A DNA stretch of 64,000 nt, taken from assembly GCF_003073135.1 (NCBI RefSeq), contig NZ_PGDQ01000001.1, forward strand, positions 326,869-390,868, read 5' to 3'. Shown here piece after piece: positions 36,916 through 45,141 of the stretch. The notes below the pieces were generated by a model. That model did not search any database and was not told the DNA's origin. It worked only from the letters and a program-made list of their open reading frames with translations. The DNA comes from Euzebya rosea (lineage in GTDB: Bacteria > Actinomycetota > Nitriliruptoria > Euzebyales > Euzebyaceae). Both the position numbers and the translations under genes were made by a program. The first letter of the stretch is position 1; each line of letters starts with the position of its first letter.

Positions 36916-38061
36916 TCAGGCCCCGAGGGAGAACCCCAGCTGGGTCGCCGCGGCCCGTGCGGCCATGCCGTTGCCGGCTGCCACCGCGTCGTCGATCAGA
37001 CGGATGGCGCGAGGGGTGTCGAGGTCGTCGTCGACCGCCGCCGCCACCGCCGCGACCACGCCGTCGACCGCGAGCGGGTCCCCGTCGGCTGCGCCGTGCC
37101 AGCCCTTGACCGCGGTGGCCGCCGACTCCATGTCGGCCTCGGTGTAGGTCCATCCCGACCGGTAGTGGTTGGACAGCAGCAGGCGGCGCACCGCGTCGGC
37201 GTCGTAGCGGTCCAGCAGGTCGCCGAGGAACACGAGGTTGCCCAGGCTCTTGGACATCTTGACGTCCTCCAGGGCAACCATGCCGACGTGCATCCAGACC
37301 CGGGCGAAGGGGCCCTGTCCGGTCAACGCCTCGGACTGCAGGATCTCGGCTTCGTGGTGGGGGAAGACGAGGTCGTTGCCGCCGCCGTGGATGTCGATCG
37401 TCGAGCCGAGGTGCTCCATGGCCATCGCCGAGCACTCCAGGTGCCAGCCGGGTCGCCCGGCACCCCACGGGGTCGCCCACGACGGCTCGTCGGGCAGGCT
37501 CGGCTGCCACAGCAGGAAGTCCAGCGGGTTGCGCTTGCCCTCGGCGTCGGGATCCCCGCCCTTCTCGGCGAACTGGCGCAGCGCCTCGTCCCGGTCGAGC
37601 CGCGAGAACGCCAGGTAGTCCTCCATCGAGTCGACGTCGGCGTAGACCCGTCCGTCGGGAAGGGCGTAGGCCACGCCGCGCTGGAGCAGCCCCGACACCA
37701 TCGGGATCATCGCCGGGACGGTCTCGGTGGCGAAGGGGATGACGTCCGGCGGGCGCAGACCCAGGCGGGTCAGGTTGGCGTGGAAGGCCGCCGCTTCGCT
37801 GCGGGAGAGGACCTGGTAGTGGATGCCTCGCTCACGGGCCGTCCGCAGGATGTCGTCGTCGACGTCGGTGACGTTGCGCACGTACACGACCTCGTGCCCC
37901 TCGGCCTCCAGGCGCCTGATGAGCACGTCGAAGATCGTGTAGACGAAGGCGTGCCCGAGGTGGGCGGAGTCGTAGGGGGTGATGCCGCACACGTACAACC
38001 GCACGGTGGCGCCGGCCACGAAGGGAGCGGTGGTGGACGTGCGCGTGTCGAACAGCTGCAT
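36916..38061 (-). CDS. mshC: cysteine:GlcN-Ins ligase of mycothiol synthesis
   Basis: MshC joins cysteine to glucosaminyl-inositol with ATP, the third mycothiol step. It is a CysS paralogue: zinc and active-site region LYVCGITPYDSAHLGHAFVY (the CGITPYD.THLGHA form is MshC-like), VRNVTDVDDDIL, WHLECSAMAMEHLG, IHGGGNDLVFPHHEAE and the KMSKS loop VKMSKSLGNLVFL. At 381 residues it lacks the C-terminal tRNA anticodon-binding domain of true CysS. ATG 38061 is the only start that keeps the family N terminus (MQLFDTRTS). Confidence 0.9.
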   Translation of the reverse strand: MQLFDTRTSTTAPFVAGATVRLYVCGITPYDSAHLGHAFVYTIFDVLIRRLEAEGHEVVYVRNVTDVDDDILRTARERGIHYQVLSRSEAAAFHANLTRLGLRPPDVIPFATETVPAMIPMVSGLLQRGVAYALPDGRVYADVDSMEDYLAFSRLDRDEALRQFAEKGGDPDAEGKRNPLDFLLWQPSLPDEPSWATPWGAGRPGWHLECSAMAMEHLGSTIDIHGGGNDLVFPHHEAEILQSEALTGQGPFARVWMHVGMVALEDVKMSKSLGNLVFLGDLLDRYDADAVRRLLLSNHYRSGWTYTEADMESAATAVKGWHGAADGDPLAVDGVVAAVAAAVDDDLDTPRAIRLIDDAVAAGNGMAARAAATQLGFSLGA

Positions 38062-38164
38062 GGGTGCGTGATCCTGTCTGGCGAACGCGACGTTGGCCGG
38101 CCCCAACGTAGCGGCGCGACCGCACATTCCCGTGCACGGCGGGACTCCCGATGTGGACACGCCG

Positions 38165-38211
38165 AAAAAGGGAGAAGCCCGGCGAAGAGCGCAGTCAACT
38201 CTCCGCCGGGC
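38165..38211 (-). terminator. intrinsic terminator after rnhB
   Basis: Read on the - strand: GCCCGGCG and CGCCGGGC form an 8-bp stem, extended by AGAG/CTCT, and the stem is followed by TTCTCCCTTTTT. It lies about 95 bp after the rnhB stop and before mshC, so the two genes are separate units. Confidence 0.75.
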
Positions 38212-38306
38212 CGTCGGGGCGCCCTGGGGCCCCGGAGACTTCATCATGGCCGGCCGGTCCCGACCTCGCCATGGTTATTGGGGATGGTTGTCCACACCCG
38301 AATTGA

Positions 38307-39017
38307 CTAGTCCGTTCTCACGCTGGGTGAACGAGGGTCACCGTCGAGGAGCTCCGCGATCGGGGTCCAGGACGTGCGATGCAGGACGCAGGGACCCTGC
38401 TCCCGAAGTGCCCGGCGGTGGACAGGGGAGGGGTACCCCTTGTTGGAGTGGAAGGCGTAGGGCGGGTGGCTCGGGGAGTGGTCGACCATCTGCCGGTCGC
38501 GGGTGACCTTGGCCACGATCGAGGCCGCAGCGATCGACGCGGAGTGGGCGTCGCCGTGGACGATCAGCTCGTTGTGCGTGTCCTGCCCGGCGAGGAAGTC
38601 CCAGTTGCCGTCGAGCAGCAGCACGTCGGGGGTGAGGGCCAGCCCGTCGACGGCCCGGTGGGCGGCCAGCTGCATCGCGGCGCTCATCCCGAGCCGGTCG
38701 ATCTCCTCGTTGCTCGCCGAGGCGACCGACACCGCGAGGGCGAAGTCCAGGATGCGGTCGTGCAGCTCCTCACGCCGCGTGTGGTCCAGCTGCTTGGAGT
38801 CACGCAGCTTGTACATGCGCCGGTCGGTCGGCAGGACCACGGCGGCGTAGGTGACCGGCCCGGCCCACGCACCACGACCCACCTCGTCGACCCCGGCGAC
38901 GACGTGGCCGTCGTCCCAGTGCCGGCGTTCGTGCCGCAGCCCGGGGACGTCGGGCAGGCGGATGCGTCGGCCGTTGACGTAGGTCACGTTCTTGCGGCGG
39001 GAAACGGGCAGTCCCAT
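38307..39017 (-). CDS. rnhB: ribonuclease HII
   Basis: RNase HII removes ribonucleotides from DNA and RNA from RNA-DNA hybrids. Catalytic residues are visible: Asp-Glu in VVAGVDEVGRGAWAGPV, Asp in LLLDGNWDF, and GDAHSASIAAASIVAKVTRDR; the HSNKGYPSPVHRRAL block near the end is also typical. ATG 39017 has GAAGG at good spacing and gives 236 residues; upstream in-frame codons are not supported. Confidence 0.94.
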   Translation of the reverse strand: MGLPVSRRKNVTYVNGRRIRLPDVPGLRHERRHWDDGHVVAGVDEVGRGAWAGPVTYAAVVLPTDRRMYKLRDSKQLDHTRREELHDRILDFALAVSVASASNEEIDRLGMSAAMQLAAHRAVDGLALTPDVLLLDGNWDFLAGQDTHNELIVHGDAHSASIAAASIVAKVTRDRQMVDHSPSHPPYAFHSNKGYPSPVHRRALREQGPCVLHRTSWTPIAELLDGDPRSPSVRTD

Positions 39018-39182
39018 GGGCCTTCGGTCGAGTCGAGGACGGGTCGTGAGGGCAGGGTAGCGCCCGCCGCGGCACCCACCGACGCCCCCGAGTGCCACCC
39101 CCGCTCGACCTTGCAGAGCGTTGCAGGCAAAAGCCTAAGGTAATGACCCCCTCGTGCCGATGGGGAGGACAAGAGGATCACC

Positions 39183-39230
39183 ATGGACCGGTGGTCGACG
39201 AGAGACGGGCAATGGACGCCCCATCAGTGA
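39183..39230 (+). CDS. possible 15-residue leader peptide (uORF)
   Basis: A short frame, MDRWSTRDGQWTPHQ, with a good ribosome site (AGAGGA, 6 nt before ATG). It ends 32 bp before the next gene. Two Trp codons could allow attenuation, but I see no clear pair of alternative hairpins. It may be chance. Confidence 0.3.
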   Translation: MDRWSTRDGQWTPHQ

Positions 39231-39262
39231 CCCGCGACAGCGGGTCGGAAGGTCGTCCAGCG

Positions 39263-39739
39263 ATGCCCACCACGATCCCAGTCCCCACCGCCCACGCGAC
39301 GTGTCTCCACGAGACCCTGGACGCGGTGCGTGGCGAGACGCAGGTCCTGAAGATGGCCGGCCTGCTCTCCGTGAGCGCCGACGACCTGCTCGATGGCGGC
39401 GGTACCGGACTCGGCGACTGGATGGGTGACCTCGCGGTCGCGGTCGAGGAGGGCTCCGGTGCGACCGTGCTGCTGCCCGTCCGTGACCCCAGCATGCTCC
39501 AGCACATCGTCTACGGCATGTCCGCGGTCCTCGTGTGGGCCCACGAGCTGCGCGCCGAGGGCCGGATCGCCACGACCATCCCGACCGAGGCCGTCGCGGC
39601 CTGGTCGGAGATCGAGCGGGTCGCCGGCCTCGGAGGCCGCACCGCGATGGCCATGGGCTACGAGAGCGGCCGGTTGACCGGTGCGGAGGACCTCCGGGTC
39701 GAGACCGTGGAGGAGCCGGCGGCAACCGCCGCCGCCTGA
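39263..39739 (+). CDS. protein of unknown function
   Basis: A 158-residue soluble, acidic protein with no motif I recognise. It includes SADDLLDGGGTGLGDWMGD, TVLLPVRDPSMLQHIVYGMS and IPTEAVAAWSEIERVAG. The start is ambiguous: ATG 39263 has GGAAGG 10 nt upstream, while ATG 39212 would add 17 residues with a weaker site. It is divergent from rnhB and convergent with malic enzyme. Confidence 0.7.
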   Translation: MPTTIPVPTAHATCLHETLDAVRGETQVLKMAGLLSVSADDLLDGGGTGLGDWMGDLAVAVEEGSGATVLLPVRDPSMLQHIVYGMSAVLVWAHELRAEGRIATTIPTEAVAAWSEIERVAGLGGRTAMAMGYESGRLTGAEDLRVETVEEPAATAAA

Positions 39740-39767
39740 GCCCGATCGGCGCTCGACGCGGGCCGGC

Positions 39768-41159
39768 TCAGCTGTCGCCGCCTGCCGCGACCCGCTCGAC
39801 CGCCGCGGCGACAGCCGGGGCGACCTCGGCGTTGAAGACGCTCGGGATGATGTAGTTGGCGTGCAGCTCGTCGGCCGACACGACGCTGGCGATGGCGTGT
39901 GCGGCAGCCACCTTCATCTCCTCGGTGATGTCACGGGCCTTGGCGTTCAGGGCGCCGCGGAACACCCCCGGGAAGGCCAGCACGTTGTTGATCTGGTTGG
40001 GGTAGTCGCTGCGGCCGGTCGCCACCACCCGGGCGTGCCGGCTGGCGATCGCCGGGTCGATCTCCGGCTCGGGGTTGGCCATGGCGAACACGATCGCGTC
40101 GTCGGCCATCGAGGCGACGTCGTCCTCGGTCAGCACACCCGGGCCGCTGACCCCGATGAACACGTCGCTGCCGGCGATGACGTCGCTGACCGAGCCGGTG
40201 CGCTGGTCGGGGTTGGTGTTGGACTGCAGCCACTTCTTGGAGTCGTCGACCTCGGGGACACCGCGGTGGATGGCGCCGTCGCGGTCGCAGATGACGATGT
40301 TGGTCGCGCCGGCGTCCTGGAGGATCTTCAGGATCGCCACGCCGGCCGCACCCGCTCCGGTCATGGTGATGCGCACGTCCTCCAGGCGCTTGCCGACCAC
40401 CCGCAGGGCGTTGGTCAGGGCGGCAAGGGTCACGATGGCGGTGCCGTGCTGGTCGTCGTGGAAGACGGGGATGTCCAGCGTTTCCCGCAGGCGGCGTTCG
40501 ATCTCGAAGCAGCCGGGGGCGGCGATGTCCTCCAGGTTGATCCCGCCGTAGGTGGGCGCCAGCGCCTGCACGACCTTCACGATCTCGTCGGGGTCCTGGG
40601 TCGCAAGGCACACCGGCCACGCATCGACGCCACCGAACTCCTTGAACAGGACCGCCTTGCCCTCCATGACCGGCATGGCGGCCTCGGGGCCGATGTTGCC
40701 CAACCCCAGGACCGCCGAGCCGTCGGTGACCACGGCGACGGTGTTGCGCTTGATCGTCAGCCGCCAGGCGTCCTCGGGCTTGTCGTGGATCGCCATGCAG
40801 ACCCGGGCGACACCCGGCGTGTAGGCCCGCGAGAGGTCGTCACGGGTGCGCAGCCCCACCTTCGACCGGATCTCCATCTTGCCGCCGAGGTGGATGAGGA
40901 AGGTCCGGTCGGAGATCTTGTGGACCGTCGCGCCGTCGACGGCGTTGACGGCGTCCCGGATGGTGTTGGCGTGCTCCACGTCGCCGGCGTTGGCGGTGAT
41001 GTCGGCCGTCATGCCGTCGGGATGGGACTCCACGATGTCCACGCCGGTCACGGCACCACCGGCTTCACCGACGGCGGTCGTCACCCGCCCGAGGGCCGTG
41101 GTGTCGTGGTCCATCCGGACGCGGAGGATGATGGCGTAGGACGCGCTTGGTGCCGCCAT
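39768..41159 (-). CDS. malic enzyme with N-terminal ACT-like domain
   Basis: The enzyme decarboxylates malate to pyruvate, forming NADH or NADPH. Residues 1-85 form an ACT-like regulatory domain (YAIILRVRMDHDTTALGRV), so an amino acid or other metabolite probably regulates it. The catalytic part shows YTPGVARVCMAI, NTVAVVTDGSAVLGLGNIGP, DIPVFHDDQHGTAIV for metal and malate, the nucleotide fold GAGAAGVAILKIL, and the FAMANPEPEI and NNVLAFPGVFRGAL blocks. The 463-residue length is that of the short bacterial form. ATG 41159 has GAAGG upstream. Confidence 0.93.
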   Translation of the reverse strand: MAAPSASYAIILRVRMDHDTTALGRVTTAVGEAGGAVTGVDIVESHPDGMTADITANAGDVEHANTIRDAVNAVDGATVHKISDRTFLIHLGGKMEIRSKVGLRTRDDLSRAYTPGVARVCMAIHDKPEDAWRLTIKRNTVAVVTDGSAVLGLGNIGPEAAMPVMEGKAVLFKEFGGVDAWPVCLATQDPDEIVKVVQALAPTYGGINLEDIAAPGCFEIERRLRETLDIPVFHDDQHGTAIVTLAALTNALRVVGKRLEDVRITMTGAGAAGVAILKILQDAGATNIVICDRDGAIHRGVPEVDDSKKWLQSNTNPDQRTGSVSDVIAGSDVFIGVSGPGVLTEDDVASMADDAIVFAMANPEPEIDPAIASRHARVVATGRSDYPNQINNVLAFPGVFRGALNAKARDITEEMKVAAAHAIASVVSADELHANYIIPSVFNAEVAPAVAAAVERVAAGGDS

Positions 41160-41340
41160 GGGGAATGCCTTCGGTGTCGACGGGGTCGGGGGCACCGCAG
41201 CCTAGGCCGACTGCCCCGTTCGGCGACGGGTCGTCGGCGCACCCGGGACCGGGAATTCCGAGGATCGGAGCAGGAGATCGGGTGCGGACCTGCAACAGGG
41301 CTGTGTCATCCACCCTCCCCCCAACCAAGGAGAACCTCCC

Positions 41341-41502
41341 ATGCGTGCTCGTCTCGCGGCCCTCGTCGCCGCCGTGTCCCTGATGACCCTCGGCCTGCCC
41401 GTCGCCGCCAGCGCAAGCTGCACCCAGACGGAGTTCGGCTGTGCCGAGGACCTCGTCTGCGCCGCAGTCAGCGCCGTCAAGCCGGTCGACTGCGTGGAGT
41501 AG
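41341..41502 (+). CDS. tiny secreted cysteine-rich peptide
   Basis: A 53-residue product below the usual ORF size limit. Residues 1-25 are a signal peptide (MRARLAALVAAVSLMTLGLP, cleavage near VAASA). The mature 28-residue part has four cysteines and is acidic (starts SCTQTEFGCAEDLVC), so it should be held by two disulfides. The ribosome site is excellent (AAGGAG, 8 nt before ATG) and a perfect terminator follows 17 bp after the stop, so this is a self-contained gene. I do not recognise the family. Confidence 0.75.
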   Translation: MRARLAALVAAVSLMTLGLPVAASASCTQTEFGCAEDLVCAAVSAVKPVDCVE

Positions 41503-41518
41503 CGTCCCCCGGACGTGG

Positions 41519-41548
41519 ACGAGGCCGCCCCGAACGGGGCGGCCTCGT
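41519..41548. terminator. bidirectional intrinsic terminator
   Basis: A perfect 13-bp stem, ACGAGGCCGCCCC and GGGGCGGCCTCGT, with loop GAAC. It lies between the secreted peptide gene and the convergent GroES-like gene and can serve both. Confidence 0.8.
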
Positions 41549-41586
41549 GTCGTTCACCGGCCAGTCCGGGCCAGGGGGCCGCAGGG

Positions 41587-41949
41587 CTAGAGGTACAGCC
41601 CGGTGCCGCTCGCGTCGCGTTCGGCGGAGGCGATCGCGTGCACGTCGCGTTCGCGGATGATGATGTAGTCCTCGCCGTGGATGTCGACCTCGATGGCGGC
41701 GTCGGGCAGGAACAGGACCTTGTCGCCGGCCGATGCCGAGCGCACGAGGGGTCCGACCTCCATGACCTCGGCCCACACGCCGTGGCGGTCCTTCGACTGG
41801 GCCGTGGCGGGGATGAGGATGCCGCCGCGGGACCGCTTCTCGCCCCCGTCGTCGGTGCTGCACAGGATGCGGTCGGCGGTCACGCGGACCGCGAAGCCGG
41901 CGGCCTCGCCGGACGGGTCATCGGTGGTGGGGGGTTCGTGGGTGCTCAT
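41587..41949 (-). CDS. GroES-like (Cpn10 fold) protein
   Basis: A 120-residue protein with the co-chaperonin pattern: VRVTADRILC, then RGGILIPATAQSKDRHGVWA in place of the mobile loop, VGPLVRSASAGDKVLFLPDA, and HGEDYIIIRERDVHAIA at the end. The N terminus is extended and acidic, and there is no groEL gene beside it, so it is probably a second GroES or a GroES-like protein. On the - strand TACCCT lies 10 nt before ATG 41949. No CIRCE element is visible. Confidence 0.75.
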   Translation of the reverse strand: MSTHEPPTTDDPSGEAAGFAVRVTADRILCSTDDGGEKRSRGGILIPATAQSKDRHGVWAEVMEVGPLVRSASAGDKVLFLPDAAIEVDIHGEDYIIIRERDVHAIASAERDASGTGLYL

Positions 41950-42043
41950 CGAGCCGTCGAGGGTACCGGGTGCGGTACCGACGGCCCGAGCGCCGCGGTA
42001 CCCGACAGGAGTAGCGTGGACCTCCCCGTCGGAGAGGTCAGCG

Positions 42044-42589
42044 ATGCGACGCAGCGTCAGGGTCCATGCCGAGGTCGGGCCGGAGGCCCGGCTCGCCGCC
42101 GCGATCCAGGCGCTGCCGCCCGGAGCGCAGCGTGCGCTGGTCACCATCGCCGACCGCGAGGACCTGCCGCTGGTCGCGGGGTCGTGGGAGGACGGGGTCG
42201 GCGGCTGCCTGGTCAGCAACGTCGTGCGCGCGCTGGGGACACCGGTCGACCCCGATCAGGGGATGAGGACCGTCGACCTGCGGATGCTGGACCTGTTGCC
42301 GGAACTGTCCAGCCAGGACCTCAACAACCTGATCGTCGCGTGGGACGAAGCAGCCATGCAGGAGGGTCGTGGGGCCACCGATCCGGTCCTGCGCCGGTTG
42401 CTGCGCGGCGCGCTGGTCCGGGCCGGCATCCCACCGACCATGGAGGCGCTGGAGGTGTGGGGCCCGGACGAGTCAGTCGTTGGTCCGGACCCCGCCGAGG
42501 GTGACCTCGACACTTCGGGTCTGGCCGTCGACGCCGTACAGCGTGACCGTGACGACGTCGTCGGGGGCGTATCCGCGAATCGCTGCTGA
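42044..42589 (+). CDS. protein of unknown function overlapping htrA antisense
   Basis: A 181-residue soluble frame starting MRRSVRVHAEVGPEARLAAA. It has a good ribosome site (GGAGAGG before ATG 42044) and a balanced composition up to about residue 145. Its last 38 codons lie opposite the 3' end of the convergent protease gene and look less protein-like. No motif is recognised. Confidence 0.6.
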   Translation: MRRSVRVHAEVGPEARLAAAIQALPPGAQRALVTIADREDLPLVAGSWEDGVGGCLVSNVVRALGTPVDPDQGMRTVDLRMLDLLPELSSQDLNNLIVAWDEAAMQEGRGATDPVLRRLLRGALVRAGIPPTMEALEVWGPDESVVGPDPAEGDLDTSGLAVDAVQRDRDDVVGGVSANRC

Positions 42590-44131
42590 CAGGTCCGACA
42601 TCGAGGTGACGTCGTCGCCGTCGATGGCGACCACGACGTCTCCGGGCACGATGCCGGCGTCGTCGGCGGCGCTGTCGGGCACGACCTCACCGATGTAGGC
42701 ACCGTTGGTGGTGTCCAGGCCGAGCTCCTCGGCCTGTGCCGGCTGCAGGTCCCCACCGGTGACGCCGAGGAGGGCGTACTCGAAGAAGCCCTGCTCGATC
42801 AGCTGATCGGCCACGCGCAGGACCGTGGAGGTGGGGACCGCGAAGCCGACGCCGTCGTTGGTGCCCCCGCCGACGATGGCGGTGTTGATGCCGATCACCT
42901 GGCCGGCGGCGTTCACGAGGGCCCCACCGGAGTTGCCGGGGTTGATCGCAGCGTCGGTCTGCACCAGGTCGACGAGGCTGACGTTGCTGATGGGGTCCGA
43001 CAGGGTGCGACCGAGCGCGGAGACGATGCCGGAGGTCACGGTGGAGTCGAAGCCGAACGGTGCACCGATCGCGATGGCGGTCTCGCCGACGCGTGGGTCG
43101 CCGTCGGCGTACTCCGGGACCATCAGGTCGTCGGCGTCGATCTGCAGCACCGCCAGGTCGAAGCTCGCGGCGGTGCCGACCACGGTCGCGTCACGGGTGC
43201 GGCCGTCGGTCAGGCGGACGCGGACGTCACGGGCGCCGGCGATCACGTGGTTGTTGGTGATCAGGTAGCCGTCGGCCCGGTAGACCACGGCCGAGCCGGA
43301 TCCGGTGTTGGTCTCCACGACCGCCACCGACGGCAGCAACGCCTCGGCGACGTCGGCGACGGTGTCGGTGGTCATGCTCGACGGGGGCGCGGCGGGTGCC
43401 ACCGGGGTCTCGTCGGCCGGGGTGTCCTGTGGCGCGTTGACCGGGGTGACCGAGGTGCCGGCGGTCTGGTCGGCCGCGTCCGGGGCGAGGGCGAGGGTCG
43501 TCGGCACGGCCACCGCGACCGCGACGAGGGCACCGACCAGGGCGGCGACGAACGCGGTACGGCCGGTGCCGCCGCCGGAGGTTTCCCTCCGCGCGTCGTC
43601 GGCCTCGGCGGGGACGCTGGGCGGGGCCGGGTGCCGCGCAGGGCCCTCGGCGTCGTCGGAGGTCGTCGATGGCCAGTCGCCGCCCACCGGGGGTGGGGTG
43701 GTGGGGTCGGTGGGCGGCGTGGCCGTCGGGGTGATCTGTGCGGGCTGTCCCGGCTGTGGGGGCGGGGGCCGGTACCCCTGCGGGGAGGGTGGCGCGGGCT
43801 GCCACACGGGCGCCGCCGGTGGGGGCGCGCCCCACGCCGCCTGAGGCGAGGATGATCCCCCGGGCGTCTGCCACGAACCAGACTGCACCCATTGTGACGA
43901 TGCCGAGGCAGGCCATGCGCCGCCGTCGTGATCGGGGGCAGGCGCCCCGGCGGGCGTGTCGGTGGCCGGCGGGGACACGGCGGGGTCGTCGCCGTCCCCG
44001 TCACCCTCGGTGCGTGACGCCCCGTCGGGGGACGCGGGGTTTCCGGGCACGCCGGCGTCGGCACCGGAGCGATCGGCCGGCCGCCGTTCGCCGCCGGTCC
44101 ACTCGTCGTCGTCGAGCCATGTGGAGTTCAC
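42473..44131 (-). CDS. membrane-anchored HtrA/DegP-type serine protease with PDZ domain
   Basis: HtrA proteases degrade or refold damaged envelope proteins. The 552-residue protein has a long Pro/Gly/Thr-rich cytoplasmic region (1-200), one membrane helix (RTAFVAALVGALVAVAVAVP), then a chymotrypsin-like domain with the triad His in YLITNNHVIAGA, Asp in SFDLAVLQID and Ser in INPGNSGGALVN, and a C-terminal PDZ domain from about 460. The plan matches mycobacterial PepD/HtrA. GTG 44131 has GAGAGG upstream. It is divergent from a two-component system, as pepD is from mprAB in mycobacteria, which suggests control by it. Confidence 0.92.
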   Translation of the reverse strand: MNSTWLDDDEWTGGERRPADRSGADAGVPGNPASPDGASRTEGDGDGDDPAVSPPATDTPAGAPAPDHDGGAWPASASSQWVQSGSWQTPGGSSSPQAAWGAPPPAAPVWQPAPPSPQGYRPPPPQPGQPAQITPTATPPTDPTTPPPVGGDWPSTTSDDAEGPARHPAPPSVPAEADDARRETSGGGTGRTAFVAALVGALVAVAVAVPTTLALAPDAADQTAGTSVTPVNAPQDTPADETPVAPAAPPSSMTTDTVADVAEALLPSVAVVETNTGSGSAVVYRADGYLITNNHVIAGARDVRVRLTDGRTRDATVVGTAASFDLAVLQIDADDLMVPEYADGDPRVGETAIAIGAPFGFDSTVTSGIVSALGRTLSDPISNVSLVDLVQTDAAINPGNSGGALVNAAGQVIGINTAIVGGGTNDGVGFAVPTSTVLRVADQLIEQGFFEYALLGVTGGDLQPAQAEELGLDTTNGAYIGEVVPDSAADDAGIVPGDVVVAIDGDDVTSMSDLSAAIRGYAPDDVVTVTLYGVDGQTRSVEVTLGGVRTND

Positions 44132-44415
44132 GCCGCGGTCCTCTCTCGGGTTCGTCGGTCGGGGTGCATCCCCGCCGACGCGGTCCATCGTGCAGTGTGC
44201 TCGGGGGGGCGCTCTGCCACACTCGTCGTCCATTGCACGAACCGGATCGGCCGAGACGTCACCGTGTCGGCCGAGGATGACGGTAGTTGTCGGTTCCTCC
44301 TGCAGGGCCCGGCGAGCGGCAAACATTCCGTAAAGGGCCCGTCCGCCCGGTGACCGAACGGCACCCTTGGACGGCCCGGCACCATCCGACCGGAAGCGAC
44401 GACCAAGGAGTCCGC

Positions 44416-45129
44416 GTGAGCGGCCAGCCCGACAGCGATCTGCAGAAGGTGCTGCTCGTCGAGGACGACGACGGCATCGCCAACCCGCTGTCCGCAGCGC
44501 TCGGCGGGGGCGGCTACGCCGTCACCCGCGTCGCCACCGGCCGAGAGGCGTTGGCGCTCGCCCATGACGAGCTGGCAGCCGTGGTGCTGGACCTCGGCCT
44601 GCCCGACATCGACGGCGTGGAGGTCTGTCGTCGCCTGCACGACGCCCACCCCGGTGTCCCGGTCCTGATGCTGACGGCCCGGACGAGCGAGGCCGACGTC
44701 GTGGTCGGCCTGGACGCCGGCGCCGACGACTACGTCACCAAGCCGTTCCGCCTCGCCGAGCTGCTCGCCCGGCTGCGTGCCCTCGTCCGCCGTGCCCAGT
44801 CCAGCCAGGGGGCCCCGGTCGAGGAGGAGTACACCGCCATGGACGTTCGCGTCGACGTGGCGGCCAGGCGGGCGTGGCGGGGCGACCACGAGCTCGACCT
44901 GACGCCCAAGGAGTTCGACCTCCTGGCGATGCTCGTCCGCCAGGCCGGCACCGTCGTCACCCGCGAGGACATCATGCGCGAGGTGTGGGAGACCAACTGG
45001 TTCGGCTCGACCAAGACCGTGGACATGCACGTCTCGTGGCTGCGCCGCAAGCTCGGCGACGACGCGTCGGCCCCCAAGTACCTCACCACGGTCCGTGGTG
45101 TCGGGCTTCGGTTCGAGACGGACTCCTAG
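44416..45129 (+). CDS. OmpR-family response regulator
   Basis: A 237-residue regulator. The receiver domain has VLLVEDDDG (acidic pocket), phosphoacceptor D59 in VVLDLGLPDIDG, Thr in MLTARTSEAD and Lys in DDYVTKPFRL. The winged-helix domain (about 140-232) ends in SWLRRKLGDD...YLTTVRGVGLRFE. GTG 44416 has AAGGAG 5 nt upstream. It lies 12 bp before its kinase and is divergent from the HtrA gene. Confidence 0.94.
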   Translation: MSGQPDSDLQKVLLVEDDDGIANPLSAALGGGGYAVTRVATGREALALAHDELAAVVLDLGLPDIDGVEVCRRLHDAHPGVPVLMLTARTSEADVVVGLDAGADDYVTKPFRLAELLARLRALVRRAQSSQGAPVEEEYTAMDVRVDVAARRAWRGDHELDLTPKEFDLLAMLVRQAGTVVTREDIMREVWETNWFGSTKTVDMHVSWLRRKLGDDASAPKYLTTVRGVGLRFETDS

Positions 45130-45141
45130 ACAGGCCGGCAC

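Noticed and set aside
38287..38295. Single exact DnaA box (TTGTCCACA) before rnhB's terminator
   Set aside because: It stands alone, with no second box or AT-rich stretch nearby, so it is not by itself evidence of an origin.
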